Shown here: positions 25,881 to 34,561 of the stretch, in pieces
How the letters are laid out: every line of letters starts with the position of its first letter
How positions within the stretch are numbered: position 1 is the first letter of the stretch
From: Limnohabitans sp. B9-3
Lineage (GTDB): Bacteria; Pseudomonadota; Gammaproteobacteria; Burkholderiales; Burkholderiaceae_C
DNA length: 64,000 nt
NCBI RefSeq assembly: GCF_002778325.1
Contig: NZ_NESI01000003.1
Coordinates: 124,001 to 188,000, forward strand
Reading direction: 5' to 3'
The notes under the pieces: model-generated
What the model saw: only the letters and a program-made list of their open reading frames with translations
Database searches by the model: none
What the model was told of the DNA's origin: nothing
Made by a program: the position numbers and the translations under genes

Positions 25881-26210
25881 ATGGCGGATATCAACCCAAA
25901 CAACAACAACCTCGTGATTGGCGAAGGCGTCACATTCAAGGGTTCCATCACTGCGCCTGGCAAGGCGGTGATCAATGGCAATGTGACCGGCGAACTCATC
26001 GCAGACGACTTGTTGATCGGCAACAAAGGCCAAGTGACTGGCACCGTGCGCGCCCGCGAGATTGATGTGCATGGCGAGCTGAACGAAGACATCATTTGCA
26101 AAGAGCATTTGTTGATTCACAGCACCGGCAAAGTGTCGGGTACCTTGGAATACCGCGAGTTGGAAATCCAGCGCGGCGGGCAATTCCGCGGCAATATGAC
26201 TCAAAAATAA
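25881..26210 (+). CDS. Bactofilin family polymer-forming protein
   Basis: 109-residue bactofilin. The core is a right-handed beta-helix made of short hydrophobic repeats (GVTFKGSITAPGKAVINGNVTGEL and on to GKVSGTLEYRELEIQRGG). These proteins self-assemble into nucleotide-independent filaments that organise cell shape, stalks or envelope machinery. The ATG at 25881 follows an AAAGGA site. It is monocistronic and ends at a strong terminator. Confidence 0.9.
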   Translation: MADINPNNNNLVIGEGVTFKGSITAPGKAVINGNVTGELIADDLLIGNKGQVTGTVRAREIDVHGELNEDIICKEHLLIHSTGKVSGTLEYRELEIQRGGQFRGNMTQK

Positions 26211-26227
26211 GTCATGCCTTGAATGAC

Positions 26228-26261
26228 AAAGCCCGCTGTTGCAGCTGCAACAGCGGGCTTT
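26228..26261. terminator. Bidirectional intrinsic terminator
   Basis: Perfect palindromic hairpin with AGCCCGCTGTTGC arms and flanking A and T runs, between bactofilin (+) and the convergent DUF962 gene (-). Confidence 0.9.
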
Positions 26262-26288
26262 TTTGCATTCTGGGCACGCGGGGTGGTC

Positions 26289-26762
26289 TTACCAATGCCA
26301 ACCCAAACGGCGCAGCAGCACTTGCGCCACAAACAAAGGGCCAGTCCAAAGGTATTGCAGGTCTTCCAGAAACGAAGGTTTTTTACCTTCCAGTTTGTGG
26401 CCGATGAATTGCCCGATCCATGCCAAGACAAAGACGGTGGTGTAGGTGAGTAATTGCTGTGAGTGCAAAGAAGCGATGGCCATCCACAGCACTGAACTCC
26501 AGATCAGCATCAACACAGCGGCACGTTGAGACAAGCGCAGGTAATACACCATGCTGGCGGCAAGAAATGCCAAGGCGGCCAAGGGATGCAGCGTGTGAAT
26601 CAAGCCCACCAAGCTGTACATGATGAGTGGCACACAGACACAATGCAGGGCTTCATTGGTCACGTTTTGGTGACTCAGTGCGTAATGGGCAATCAAGGCG
26701 TCGATGCGCTTCTCAGGGGTATTGATGGACGGCTGGTCTTGGCTGGGATCATTCACATTCAT
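26289..26762 (-). CDS. Mpo1-like (DUF962) membrane protein
   Basis: 157-residue protein with four hydrophobic helices. The DUF962/Mpo1 signatures are HYALSHQNVTNEALHCVCVPLI at about 26-47 and WIGQFIGHKLEGKKPSFLEDLQYLWTGPLFV near the C-terminus. Yeast Mpo1 is a dioxygenase in the alpha-oxidation of 2-hydroxy fatty acids; the conserved His residues here (HYALSH, GHKLEGKKP) fit an iron site. The bacterial role is inferred. It lies 30 nt downstream of ftsY in the same direction. Confidence 0.85.
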   Translation of the reverse strand: MNVNDPSQDQPSINTPEKRIDALIAHYALSHQNVTNEALHCVCVPLIMYSLVGLIHTLHPLAALAFLAASMVYYLRLSQRAAVLMLIWSSVLWMAIASLHSQQLLTYTTVFVLAWIGQFIGHKLEGKKPSFLEDLQYLWTGPLFVAQVLLRRLGWHW

Positions 26763-26791
26763 GTCTGAGCTCCTTGATGTTGAACAGAGAT

Positions 26792-27841
26792 TTATCCGAG
26801 CAGGGCCTCGGCAAACTCTTGGGCATTGAAGGTTTCTAAGTCTTCCACAGACTCACCGACGCCAATGAAATAGACCGGTACGACTGACCCACCCGCAGCG
26901 GCGCGCGTTTGGCCCCACAGCGCAATGGCGGCCAGCACGCCGCCTTTGGCCGTGCCGTCGAGTTTGGTGACGACCAGTCCGGTAAGACCCAAGGTGTCGT
27001 CAAAGGCTTTGACTTGCGCCAAGGCGTTTTGACCGGTGTTGCCGTCAATCACAAGCAGAACTTCGTGGGGTGCACTGGCTTCGGCTTTTTGCACCACGCG
27101 TTTGATTTTTTTCAACTCTTCCATGAGGTGGAGTTGGGTGGGCAAGCGGCCTGCGGTGTCGACCAGCACCACGTCTTTGCCGCGCGCACGTCCGGCGGTG
27201 ACGGCATCAAAACTGACGGCGGCGGGGTCGCCACCTTCTTGGCTCACGATTTCTACCGTGTTGCGGTTGGCCCAAATCGCGAGCTGCTCTTTGGCGGCGG
27301 CTCGAAAGGTGTCGGCTGCAGCCAACAACACGGAGGCACCGCTGTCGCTGAGGTGGCGTGTTAGTTTGCCAATCGATGTGGTTTTGCCCGCGCCGTTCAC
27401 GCCCGCCACCATGATCACGGTGGGCTTGTGCGAACCGATCACGAGCTGTTTTTCAAGAGGTTTGAGTAGCTGCGCAATACCTGCCGCCAGCAAGGCCTTG
27501 ACCGCCGAGGGCTCGGTGGTGTGTGTGTCTTTGACGCGTTGTTTCAAATCTTTGAGCAAGTATTCGGTGGCTTGCACGCCTGTGTCGGCCATGAGCAGGG
27601 CAGTCTCTAGCTCTTCATAGAGCACCTCGTCAATTTGGGTGCCCGTGAACACCGTGCTGATGCTTTGGCCGGTACGACGCAGGCCTGCGCCCAAGCGCTT
27701 GAGCCAACTTTGGCGAGGGCGCTCAGCAGGTTCTGTGATCACATGGCTGGGAACCACACGCAAAGCGGTTGCGTCGGGTGCGGCGACGGCTTGTGGCGAG
27801 TCGGTAGGGGGTGAGATTTTTTTCTTGAAAAAGCTAAACAT
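26792..27841 (-). CDS. ftsY: Signal recognition particle receptor FtsY
   Basis: 349-residue SRP GTPase that docks ribosome-nascent chain complexes at the membrane. An acidic/basic A domain of about 40 residues precedes the N domain. The GTPase G domain has P-loop GVNGAGKTT (147-155), DTFRAAAKEQL, VDTAGRLPTQ and TKLDGTAKGG. It is divergent from rsmD with only 30 nt between starts, a common proteobacterial arrangement. Confidence 0.96.
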   Translation of the reverse strand: MFSFFKKKISPPTDSPQAVAAPDATALRVVPSHVITEPAERPRQSWLKRLGAGLRRTGQSISTVFTGTQIDEVLYEELETALLMADTGVQATEYLLKDLKQRVKDTHTTEPSAVKALLAAGIAQLLKPLEKQLVIGSHKPTVIMVAGVNGAGKTTSIGKLTRHLSDSGASVLLAAADTFRAAAKEQLAIWANRNTVEIVSQEGGDPAAVSFDAVTAGRARGKDVVLVDTAGRLPTQLHLMEELKKIKRVVQKAEASAPHEVLLVIDGNTGQNALAQVKAFDDTLGLTGLVVTKLDGTAKGGVLAAIALWGQTRAAAGGSVVPVYFIGVGESVEDLETFNAQEFAEALLG

Positions 27842-27871
27842 GTGCGGAGGTTTCTAGAATCAAGCCATTCT

Positions 27872-28483
27872 ATGAAACCCATGACACCTACTCCCCAAAA
27901 ACCAGCCAAACCTACCAAACCGCACAAAGGCGCTGGCGAAGTCCGCATCATTGGTGGTCAATGGCGACGCACCAAGCTGCCTGTGGCCTTAAAGCCAGGT
28001 TTGCGACCCACGCCTGACCGTGTGCGCGAAACCTTGTTCAACTGGCTGGGCCAGTCCTTGTTGGGCTGGCGCTGTGTCGATCCGTTCGCAGGCACTGGTG
28101 CCTTGGGCCTAGAAGCCGCCTCACGCGATGCAGCGCATGTGTTGCTGTGCGAGGTTGACCCGGCCTTGGTTGAGCAATTGAACAAACAGGTGGCGCGCTT
28201 GAAAGCCACGACCGTGCATGTGCAGCGTACCGATGGCGTGGCATGCCTCAAACAACTCATGCCTTCCAGCGTAGATGTGGTTTTTTTAGACCCACCGTTT
28301 GACAGCCCTTTGTTTGAACCGGCATTGCAGGCAGCTGCCAAGGCCGTCAAATCCGAGGGGTGGGTGTATCTAGAAGCTCCTGCTGTGTGGACCGACGAGG
28401 CATTGGCACCCTTTGGGTTGATGCAGCATCGCCATTTGAAGGCCGGTGCGGTTCATGCGCACTTATTGCGTCGCGTTGCCTAA
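27872..28483 (+). CDS. rsmD: 16S rRNA (guanine(966)-N2)-methyltransferase
   Basis: 203-residue SAM methyltransferase. An IIGGQWRRTKLPV start, DPFAGTGALGLEAASR (SAM motif I, about 77-92) and the catalytic VFLDPPFDSP motif (about 143) identify it as RsmD. The tail LKAGAVHAHLLRR is slightly different from the usual. ATG 27872 is chosen; ATG 27881 is also possible. It lies 32 nt before coaD, as in many proteobacteria. Confidence 0.93.
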   Translation: MKPMTPTPQKPAKPTKPHKGAGEVRIIGGQWRRTKLPVALKPGLRPTPDRVRETLFNWLGQSLLGWRCVDPFAGTGALGLEAASRDAAHVLLCEVDPALVEQLNKQVARLKATTVHVQRTDGVACLKQLMPSSVDVVFLDPPFDSPLFEPALQAAAKAVKSEGWVYLEAPAVWTDEALAPFGLMQHRHLKAGAVHAHLLRRVA

Positions 28484-28515
28484 ATTTTTACCGTTTTAGA
28501 TTGACAGGAGCACCC

Positions 28516-29016
28516 ATGTCCAAGCCCGTGATCGCCATCTACCCTGGCACTTTTGACCCCATCAGTTTGGGGCATGAAGATATTTTGTTGCGCGCTGCTG
28601 CCATGTTTGACAAGGTGATCTTGGCGGTGGCCACGGCCCACCATAAGAAAACCTTGTTCACCCTTGATGAGCGCATGGACATGGCGCGTGAGGCCATGGC
28701 GGCACACCCACAAATTGAAGTCGCACCGTTCACAGGCTTGGTGCGCGACTTTGCTCGCTTGCATCACGCCAAAGTCATGGTCCGTGGTGTGCGTGCCGTG
28801 ACAGACTTTGATTACGAATTCCAACTCGCGGGCATGAACCGCCAGCTCATGCCAGATGTAGAAACCGTGTTTCTCACCCCGAGCGCGGAATACCAGTTCA
28901 TTTCCAGCACCTTTGTTCGAGAAATTTCAATGCTGGGCGGCGAGGGCGATGGCCGTAATCTGGTGTCGCCCGGCGTTTATCAGCGCTTGATGGCCAAAAA
29001 AGCCGCTGCAACTTGA
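28516..29016 (+). CDS. coaD: Phosphopantetheine adenylyltransferase
   Basis: 166-residue enzyme making dephospho-CoA from 4'-phosphopantetheine. The nucleotidyltransferase motif YPGTFDPISLGHEDIL is at residues 8-23, the VRGVRAVTDFDYE region near 90 and the ISSTFVREI motif near 128. The ATG at 28516 has ACAGGAG upstream. It is followed 7 nt later by the histidine phosphatase gene. Confidence 0.96.
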   Translation: MSKPVIAIYPGTFDPISLGHEDILLRAAAMFDKVILAVATAHHKKTLFTLDERMDMAREAMAAHPQIEVAPFTGLVRDFARLHHAKVMVRGVRAVTDFDYEFQLAGMNRQLMPDVETVFLTPSAEYQFISSTFVREISMLGGEGDGRNLVSPGVYQRLMAKKAAAT

Positions 29017-29023
29017 TGCCCGC

Positions 29024-29722
29024 ATGACCGAGTTTTTGCTCATTCGCCACGGCGAAACGGATTGGAACCGCGAACTGCGCTTCCAAGGCCAAATTGATGT
29101 GCCGCTCAATGACATGGGTTTGTTGCAAGCGCAGCGCTTGCAACGCCGTTTTGAGGATGCCTTGGCGGCTTGGCAGGTGGAGGGTCGTGTGCCTACGCGT
29201 TTGATCAGCAGCGACTTGGTGCGTGCGCAGCAAACTGCCCAAGCGGTGGCCCAAGCTTTGGGTCAACCGTGTGTGACCGAGACGGGGTTGCGCGAGCAAT
29301 GCTTTGGCGTGTTTGAGGGCCTGCGTGCGGCGGATATTCAGACTCAGCACCCTGATGCGTGGCAGCGTTGGTTGAAGTTTGATGCGCATTACGCCGTTGA
29401 GGGGGCTGAGAGCACGCAAGTGTTTCATGACCGCGTGATCGCTGCGATGGCACAACTGGCGAAGCAGCATGCAGGCGAGCGCTTGGTGGTGGTCACCCAT
29501 GGCGGCGTGCTTGACATGATTTGGCGTCATGCCCGAGCCATGTCTCTGCATGGTCCGCGGGCGTGTGACATTCCCAATGCCGGCTTGAATCAGGTGGCGT
29601 GGCGCGATGCCTCGCTGCATATCTTAGATTGGGCAGATACGGCGCACTTGGCCGATATGCCCCCGCAACCGCACTACCGTCAAACCGCTCCTCACGCATC
29701 GCAAGTCGAAGCCAAACCTTGA
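29024..29722 (+). CDS. Histidine phosphatase family protein
   Basis: 232-residue phosphoglycerate mutase-like protein with the catalytic RHGETDWN at residues 8-15, a Glu in REQCFGVFEGL and the second catalytic His in VVVTHGGVLDMIW. Likely a phosphatase rather than a true mutase; the substrate cannot be assigned. It belongs to the rsmD-coaD-phosphatase-ferredoxin run. Confidence 0.88.
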   Translation: MTEFLLIRHGETDWNRELRFQGQIDVPLNDMGLLQAQRLQRRFEDALAAWQVEGRVPTRLISSDLVRAQQTAQAVAQALGQPCVTETGLREQCFGVFEGLRAADIQTQHPDAWQRWLKFDAHYAVEGAESTQVFHDRVIAAMAQLAKQHAGERLVVVTHGGVLDMIWRHARAMSLHGPRACDIPNAGLNQVAWRDASLHILDWADTAHLADMPPQPHYRQTAPHASQVEAKP

Positions 29723-29764
29723 AAGCGACCGTACGGTCTGTGCGGGTGTCGTGGGCGGGGATAA

Positions 29765-30052
<288 letters not shown>

Positions 30053-30072
30053 TCAACCCAGGTTGGGACCGC

Positions 30073-30570
30073 TTATGGCGCAGCTTTTGGGCTAGCGCCA
30101 TTTTTTTCGGCCTTGGGTTTGAGCGGCTTGGGCGTGTTGTCCTTGGCTGTGAAATACGGACTGGACAGTTTTTGATGCTTGTCATGCGTGGGTGAACTCA
30201 GGTGGCTGCTGTCGACGGTGCTGCTAAAGAGAGCATCACGGCTGAACGGGAGTGGCGTTGCCGTATGAGGTTTGCCCAGCTGTTCTGACTTGAGTCGATG
30301 CTTTTCTAAAGCATCTGCTTCTTGCTGTGCGCGGGAGGTTTGTGTGTTTTGTGCTTGGGTTTGGCGTGCGTTGCGGGCATCTTCGACAGAGGCAACAGTC
30401 GCACCGTTACAAGACGGGTTTGCACTGTATTGGTCGCCACAGCGGTACACCGTTTGCGCGGTGGTAACTGGCACCATCAAGAGGGTGGCCCAAGAGAAAA
30501 GGGCCATCTTGCGTTTAATGAGACGCAGGCTTTTGGCTGTCGTCTGGCTCGGGAGGGGGCGTTGGTGCAT
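30073..30570 (-). CDS. Hypothetical exported protein (DUF4124-like start)
   Basis: 165-residue protein with a long basic N-region (RLIKRK) and hydrophobic signal ([18 protein letters not shown]). [14 protein letters not shown] motif like the DUF4124 beginning follows, then a low-complexity tail rich in Gln, Lys and Pro. ATG 30570 has a GAGGAG site 7 nt upstream; ATG 30507 would leave a shorter signal peptide. The start lies inside the 3' end of pth (56-nt overlap, different frame). Function unknown. Confidence 0.65.
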   Translation of the reverse strand: MHQRPLPSQTTAKSLRLIKRKMALFSWATLLMVPVTTAQTVYRCGDQYSANPSCNGATVASVEDARNARQTQAQNTQTSRAQQEADALEKHRLKSEQLGKPHTATPLPFSRDALFSSTVDSSHLSSPTHDKHQKLSSPYFTAKDNTPKPLKPKAEKNGASPKAAP

Positions 30571-31198
30571 GGCGAGACTCCTCTTTGGCGGAGAGGCTAG
30601 CCGGCCTAGGGGGTTTGGGCCGAGGTGGCTTCGCCGTGTGAATCAATTGTGTGGCCTTGACCATATCGCCTGAGAGCAAATGGGGCAAAGCCAAACTCGT
30701 GCGCGACACGCAGTCTTCGATAGCGCTGCGTTGGTCTGGCGCTGGTTTTTTCAGCACCCAATTGGCCACTTCAGATTTATTTCCAGGATGACCAATGCCG
30801 ATCCGCAGTCGCCAGTATTGGTCAGTGCCAAGTTGGGCATGGATGTCGCGCAGGCCATTGTGTCCGGCATGGCTGCCGCCGAGTTTGAGTTTGGCTTCTC
30901 CAGGTGGGATGTCCAGCTCATCGTGAACCACCAAGATCTCATCGGGCTGAATTTTGAAGAACCTAGCCAAAGCTGCCACAGATTTACCAGACAAGTTCAT
31001 GAAGGTTTGTGGCTCGAGTAACCACACGTTTTGCCCTTGGACGCTGGTTCGTGCCACCAAGCCATGGTAGGCACGGTCAGGTTGCAGCTGGACTTTGAGG
31101 TCGCGGGCAATCGTGTCTATCCACCAAAAGCCAGCGTTGTGGCGGGTGGATTCATAGTCTGGGCCTGGATTTCCAAGGCCAACAAGCAGCTTGATCAT
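30515..31198 (-). CDS. pth: Peptidyl-tRNA hydrolase
   Basis: 227-residue enzyme releasing tRNA from prematurely ended peptidyl-tRNAs. The family start [20 protein letters not shown] carries the catalytic His20, and [11 protein letters not shown] and [12 protein letters not shown] follow. It is about 35 residues longer than the usual 190 because of a Pro/Lys-rich C-terminal tail (PPRPKPPRP) that overlaps the next gene; the tail may be dispensable. ATG 31198 is used; a TTG at 31204 is less likely. It follows rplY, as often seen. Confidence 0.94.
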   Translation of the reverse strand: MIKLLVGLGNPGPDYESTRHNAGFWWIDTIARDLKVQLQPDRAYHGLVARTSVQGQNVWLLEPQTFMNLSGKSVAALARFFKIQPDEILVVHDELDIPPGEAKLKLGGSHAGHNGLRDIHAQLGTDQYWRLRIGIGHPGNKSEVANWVLKKPAPDQRSAIEDCVSRTSLALPHLLSGDMVKATQLIHTAKPPRPKPPRPASLSAKEESRHAPTPPPEPDDSQKPASH

Positions 31199-31253
31199 GC
31201 GCAAATTATCTGTGAGGGAATGGGGCGTGCCTCATCCAAGCGCTCACAAACAA

Positions 31254-31277
31254 AACGGCCCACCGAAGTGGGCCGTT
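31254..31277. terminator. Terminator after rplY
   Basis: A 10-bp inverted repeat AACGGCCCAC / GTGGGCCGTT with a 4-nt CGAA loop, between rplY and pth on the minus strand, with a modest T tract. Confidence 0.75.
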
Positions 31278-31300
31278 CAAAGCAAACGCTCAGAAAAAGA

Positions 31301-31921
31301 TTACTTCTTCTTTTTGTTGTCGCCAGCAGCAGCGGCGGCTTCTTGAGGTGTAGGTGCCTCAGCCTTTGTGGCAACCACAGCCACCAACACGGGGTTGGAG
31401 CTACCTGGAGCCACAACGGTCACGCCTGCGGGCAGGGTGATGTCTTTGGCGTGCAGGGAGTGACCTTTGGTCAAGTTGCTCAAGTCCACAGCGATGAACT
31501 CTGGCAAATCTTTTGGCATGCAAGAGATTTCCAATTCAGTGGCGATGTGGTTGATCAAGCATTGGTCAACTTTGACCGCTGGCGAGTTCTCTTCACCGGA
31601 GTAGTGCAAAGGCACTTTTTTCTTCATCTTGGTGTTGGCATCGATGCGTTGGAAGTCGATGTGCAAAACCAATTGTTTGAAGGGGTGGTATTGCACGTCG
31701 CGCAACAACACTTCAGTGCTCTTGCCGTCGATTTCCATCTGCAATACAGAAGCGTGGAAGGCTTCTTTTTTCAGGGCATGCCACAAAGCGTTGTGATCGA
31801 GTTCGATCAACGAAGCTTCATTAGCGCCACCATAGACAATGCCTGGTGTACGACCTGTGATACGCAGACGGCGGCTCGCACCCGTTCCCTGCTTAGCGCG
31901 CTCAAAAGCGACAAATTTCAT
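31301..31921 (-). CDS. rplY: 50S ribosomal protein L25 (general stress protein Ctc type)
   Basis: 206-residue protein binding 5S rRNA. An N-terminal L25 domain ([18 protein letters not shown], then GIVYGG) and a C-terminal TL5/Ctc beta domain are present. It ends in an Ala/Lys-rich tail ([12 protein letters not shown]), normal for long betaproteobacterial L25. It lies between prs and pth with terminators on both sides, so it has its own promoter. Confidence 0.95.
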   Translation of the reverse strand: MKFVAFERAKQGTGASRRLRITGRTPGIVYGGANEASLIELDHNALWHALKKEAFHASVLQMEIDGKSTEVLLRDVQYHPFKQLVLHIDFQRIDANTKMKKKVPLHYSGEENSPAVKVDQCLINHIATELEISCMPKDLPEFIAVDLSNLTKGHSLHAKDITLPAGVTVVAPGSSNPVLVAVVATKAEAPTPQEAAAAAGDNKKKK

Positions 31922-31968
31922 AATTAACTCCTGTAGGAACCCACCGCGACCAGTGTGGCTCTCGTTTC

Positions 31969-31991
31969 AAAAAAAGGCTGCCGAGGCAGCC
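31969..31991 (-). terminator. Terminator after prs
   Basis: A 7-bp GC-rich hairpin (GGCTGCC / GGCAGCC) followed on the minus strand by seven T, 30 nt after the prs stop. Confidence 0.85.
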
Positions 31992-32020
31992 CAAGTAATG
32001 TTCAGCGACGCAACGAACTG

Positions 32021-32995
32021 TTAGAACAGTTGATCTTGGTCGGAGAACAAGCTCATGACCGACTCACCTTTGGCAATGCGCTGGATTGTTTCTGCAATCA
32101 GCGGTGCAACAGTGAGTTGGCGAATTTTTTTGCAAGCTTTACCGGCATCGTTGAGGGGGATGGTGTTGGTCACCACGACCTCATCGAGGGCATCACCTTG
32201 TGCGATACGTTCGATGGCAGGGCCTGAAAAAATCGGATGGGTGCAGTAGGCGTAAACCTTCTTGGCGCCACGTGCTTTCAAAACTTCAGCCGCTTTGACC
32301 AAGGTGCCGGCTGTGTCGATCATGTCGTCCATGATGACGCAGTTACGGCCTTCAATGTCGCCAATCACGTTCATCACTTCAGACACGTTCGCTTTAGGGC
32401 GACGCTTGTCGATGATGGCCAAATCACAACCAAGTTGTTTGGCCAAGGCACGCGCACGCACCACGCCGCCCACGTCAGGGGACACAACAATCAAATCGTC
32501 GTAATTTTTTTGTCGCAAATCACCCAACAACACAGGGGAGGCATAAATGTTGTCAACGGGGATGTCGAAGAAACCTTGAATTTGGTCAGCGTGCAGATCC
32601 ATGGTCAGGACGCGTGCAACACCAGCAGTTTGCAACAAATCAGCCACCAGTTTGGCAGAGATGGGGACACGGCTTGAGCGAGGACGGCGGTCTTGACGGG
32701 CGTAGCCGAAATAAGGAATCACGGCACTGATACGCTCTGCTGAGGCGCGCTTCAAAGCATCAACCATGATCAGCAGTTCCATCAAGCTTTCGTTGGTAGG
32801 CGCGCAAGTGCTCTGGACCACAAACACGTCACGGGCACGGACGTTTTGGTTGATTTCGACGGTTACTTCCCCGTCTGAGAAGCGCCCAACGTGGGCCGCA
32901 CCCACTTCAATGCCAAGATGCGTGGCGATTTCGGCAGCCATCGCAGGATTGGCATTGCCGGTAAAAATCATGAAGTCTGGGGTATGTGTGGACAT
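32021..32995 (-). CDS. prs: Ribose-phosphate pyrophosphokinase
   Basis: 324-residue enzyme that makes PRPP from ribose-5-phosphate and ATP for nucleotide, His and Trp synthesis. Conserved stretches are [20 protein letters not shown], the flexible loop [19 protein letters not shown], the [19 protein letters not shown] site and the PRPP loop [14 protein letters not shown]. The order tRNA-Gln, prs, rplY, pth downstream of ispE and lolB is conserved in betaproteobacteria. Confidence 0.97.
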   Translation of the reverse strand: MSTHTPDFMIFTGNANPAMAAEIATHLGIEVGAAHVGRFSDGEVTVEINQNVRARDVFVVQSTCAPTNESLMELLIMVDALKRASAERISAVIPYFGYARQDRRPRSSRVPISAKLVADLLQTAGVARVLTMDLHADQIQGFFDIPVDNIYASPVLLGDLRQKNYDDLIVVSPDVGGVVRARALAKQLGCDLAIIDKRRPKANVSEVMNVIGDIEGRNCVIMDDMIDTAGTLVKAAEVLKARGAKKVYAYCTHPIFSGPAIERIAQGDALDEVVVTNTIPLNDAGKACKKIRQLTVAPLIAETIQRIAKGESVMSLFSDQDQLF

Positions 32996-33062
32996 GATGA
33001 CGGAGTGACTTTCGCTTCAGGACCAATGACGCCAACAAGCCGTCGAGTACAAACATAAATTT

Positions 33063-33139
33063 TGGCAGGGGAAGAAGGACTCGAACCTTCGCATGCTGGA
33101 ATCAAAATCCAGTGCCTTAACCAACTTGGCGACTCCCCT
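33063..33139 (-). tRNA. tRNA-Gln(TTG)
   Basis: 77 nt including an encoded CCA. Acceptor AGGGGAG/TTCCCCT, D-arm GCCAAGTTGGTTAAGGC, anticodon stem CTGGA/TCCAG with loop TTTTGAT giving anticodon TTG, and T-loop TTCGAGT. It lies between ispE and prs, a frequent betaproteobacterial position. Confidence 0.95.
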
Positions 33140-33177
33140 ACACAGGTCAACAGCTTTGCAGCTGACAACCGTTAACT

Positions 33178-34017
33178 TTATCTGACGACCCACCCAGCCA
33201 AGGGATGAACCATCATGTTGCTGCACACCCGCATTTGCCAATTGTGGGGTGCTGATTCTATCAACACATCACTGGACATTTGCGCAAAAACTGCACTGCC
33301 AGAACCGGTCATGCGTGGACTTAATCCGAAAAATGTGAGCCATTGAATAGCTTCGTCAATTTCGGGACACAGCGCTTGAGCGACTGGCTGCAAATCGTTT
33401 CTACCGAAGTCGAAAGGATGAACAGCGAAGACCGGCAGTATAGCAGCTTCAGAGTCCCTTTTCAAATTCGGATCGCGAAAAATTCTTTCGGTGTTCAGTC
33501 CTGCATTGGGTTTAACGACCACAAATCGACTGGGTGGCAAATCGATTGGCGTGATTTTTTCGCCAATGCCTTCTACCCAAGCGTTGTGGCCTTGCAAAAA
33601 GAAAGGCACATCAGCGCCTAAGCGCAAACCAATCGGCATCAGCTTTGAGAGCGGCCAATTCAGCTTCCAAAGTCGGTTCAGTGCAAGCAAGGTGCTGGCT
33701 GCATCAGAGGACCCGCCGCCCATACCTGCTTGTGCAGGAATGGTTTTTTCGATCGCAATATGCGCACCCAAAGACGAGCCGCTCGCCGTTTGCAAGGCTT
33801 TGGCTGCGCGAACAACCAAGTCATCTGCGGGAAGGGGCGTGGTTAAGTCTTCACGGCTAATGTGCCCGTTATCTCGCACATCAAAGTGCAGCGTGTCGCA
33901 CCAGTCGATCAGCATGAACACCGATTGCAGCAAGTGATACCCATCAGAGCGTTGGCCCGTGATGTGCAAAAACAAATTCAATTTGGCAGGGGCCAAGACA
34001 TGGGTCAGCGCGCGCAT
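33178..34017 (-). CDS. ispE: 4-diphosphocytidyl-2-C-methyl-D-erythritol kinase
   Basis: 279-residue GHMP kinase of the MEP isoprenoid pathway. PAKLNLFLHITGQRSDGYHLL is at the N-terminus and the ATP-binding glycine loop PAQAGMGGGSSDAAST is near 93-108; GSGSAVFA near the C-terminus is GHMP motif 3. ATG 34017 gives the standard start; upstream codons overlap lolB. It is in a leftward run TPR-lolB-ispE-tRNA-prs. Confidence 0.95.
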   Translation of the reverse strand: MRALTHVLAPAKLNLFLHITGQRSDGYHLLQSVFMLIDWCDTLHFDVRDNGHISREDLTTPLPADDLVVRAAKALQTASGSSLGAHIAIEKTIPAQAGMGGGSSDAASTLLALNRLWKLNWPLSKLMPIGLRLGADVPFFLQGHNAWVEGIGEKITPIDLPPSRFVVVKPNAGLNTERIFRDPNLKRDSEAAILPVFAVHPFDFGRNDLQPVAQALCPEIDEAIQWLTFFGLSPRMTGSGSAVFAQMSSDVLIESAPHNWQMRVCSNMMVHPLAGWVVR

Positions 34018-34030
34018 GGTGGGTGAGGGC

Positions 34031-34558
34031 TTAGTCGAGTTTGATACGGAGTTGCACGGCAGGTGTTGGCGAGACACGCTGTGCGAGGAGCAAGCCTTGT
34101 GGCAATTGCGACAAGTCTGCTTGCCATCCGGGCGAGAGGCTAGGAACGCCATTTAGCCAGTCAAACAAGGCACTCACGGGAAGTGTTGCTCCCGTCGCTT
34201 GTTCGGTCAATTCGTCCAAGGAGTTAAAACGCTGCAATTGGCCACCTTGTTGCAACTGCACATCGTGGGGAGCCCACCGCAGTGACGCCAAAGTGGTGCC
34301 TAAGGGTGAATAGAAATCCAAGCGCCCATGGCTTGCTTCTCCGCGCAGCAAAAAGCCAGCACTCATGGACGTCGCAGGTTCACTTTGAATACGTAGGCTT
34401 AGGCGGCCTTGCCATTCAGTGGTGTTAACTTGGCGCTCGCCCAAAGCTGTGTTGTCTTGCAGGCCGGGCCAATTAGGGGAGGCACAGCCAGCAAGTAAGA
34501 ACATGGCTGCAACAAGGATGAATGCAAGTTGACGCATGCCATCAACAACCAAACGCAT
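34031..34558 (-). CDS. lolB: Outer membrane lipoprotein receptor LolB
   Basis: 175-residue lipoprotein that accepts lipoproteins from LolA and inserts them into the outer membrane. The lipobox LLAGC is at Cys25 (counted from ATG 34558). WQGRLSLRIQS, GFLLRGEASHGRLDFYSPLGTTLASL and the WLNGVPS segment match LolB. ATG 34558 is 3 nt after the upstream stop, while ATG 34537 gives a shorter, more usual signal peptide; the choice is open. Followed by ispE. Confidence 0.85.
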   Translation of the reverse strand: MRLVVDGMRQLAFILVAAMFLLAGCASPNWPGLQDNTALGERQVNTTEWQGRLSLRIQSEPATSMSAGFLLRGEASHGRLDFYSPLGTTLASLRWAPHDVQLQQGGQLQRFNSLDELTEQATGATLPVSALFDWLNGVPSLSPGWQADLSQLPQGLLLAQRVSPTPAVQLRIKLD

Positions 34559-34561
34559 GGG

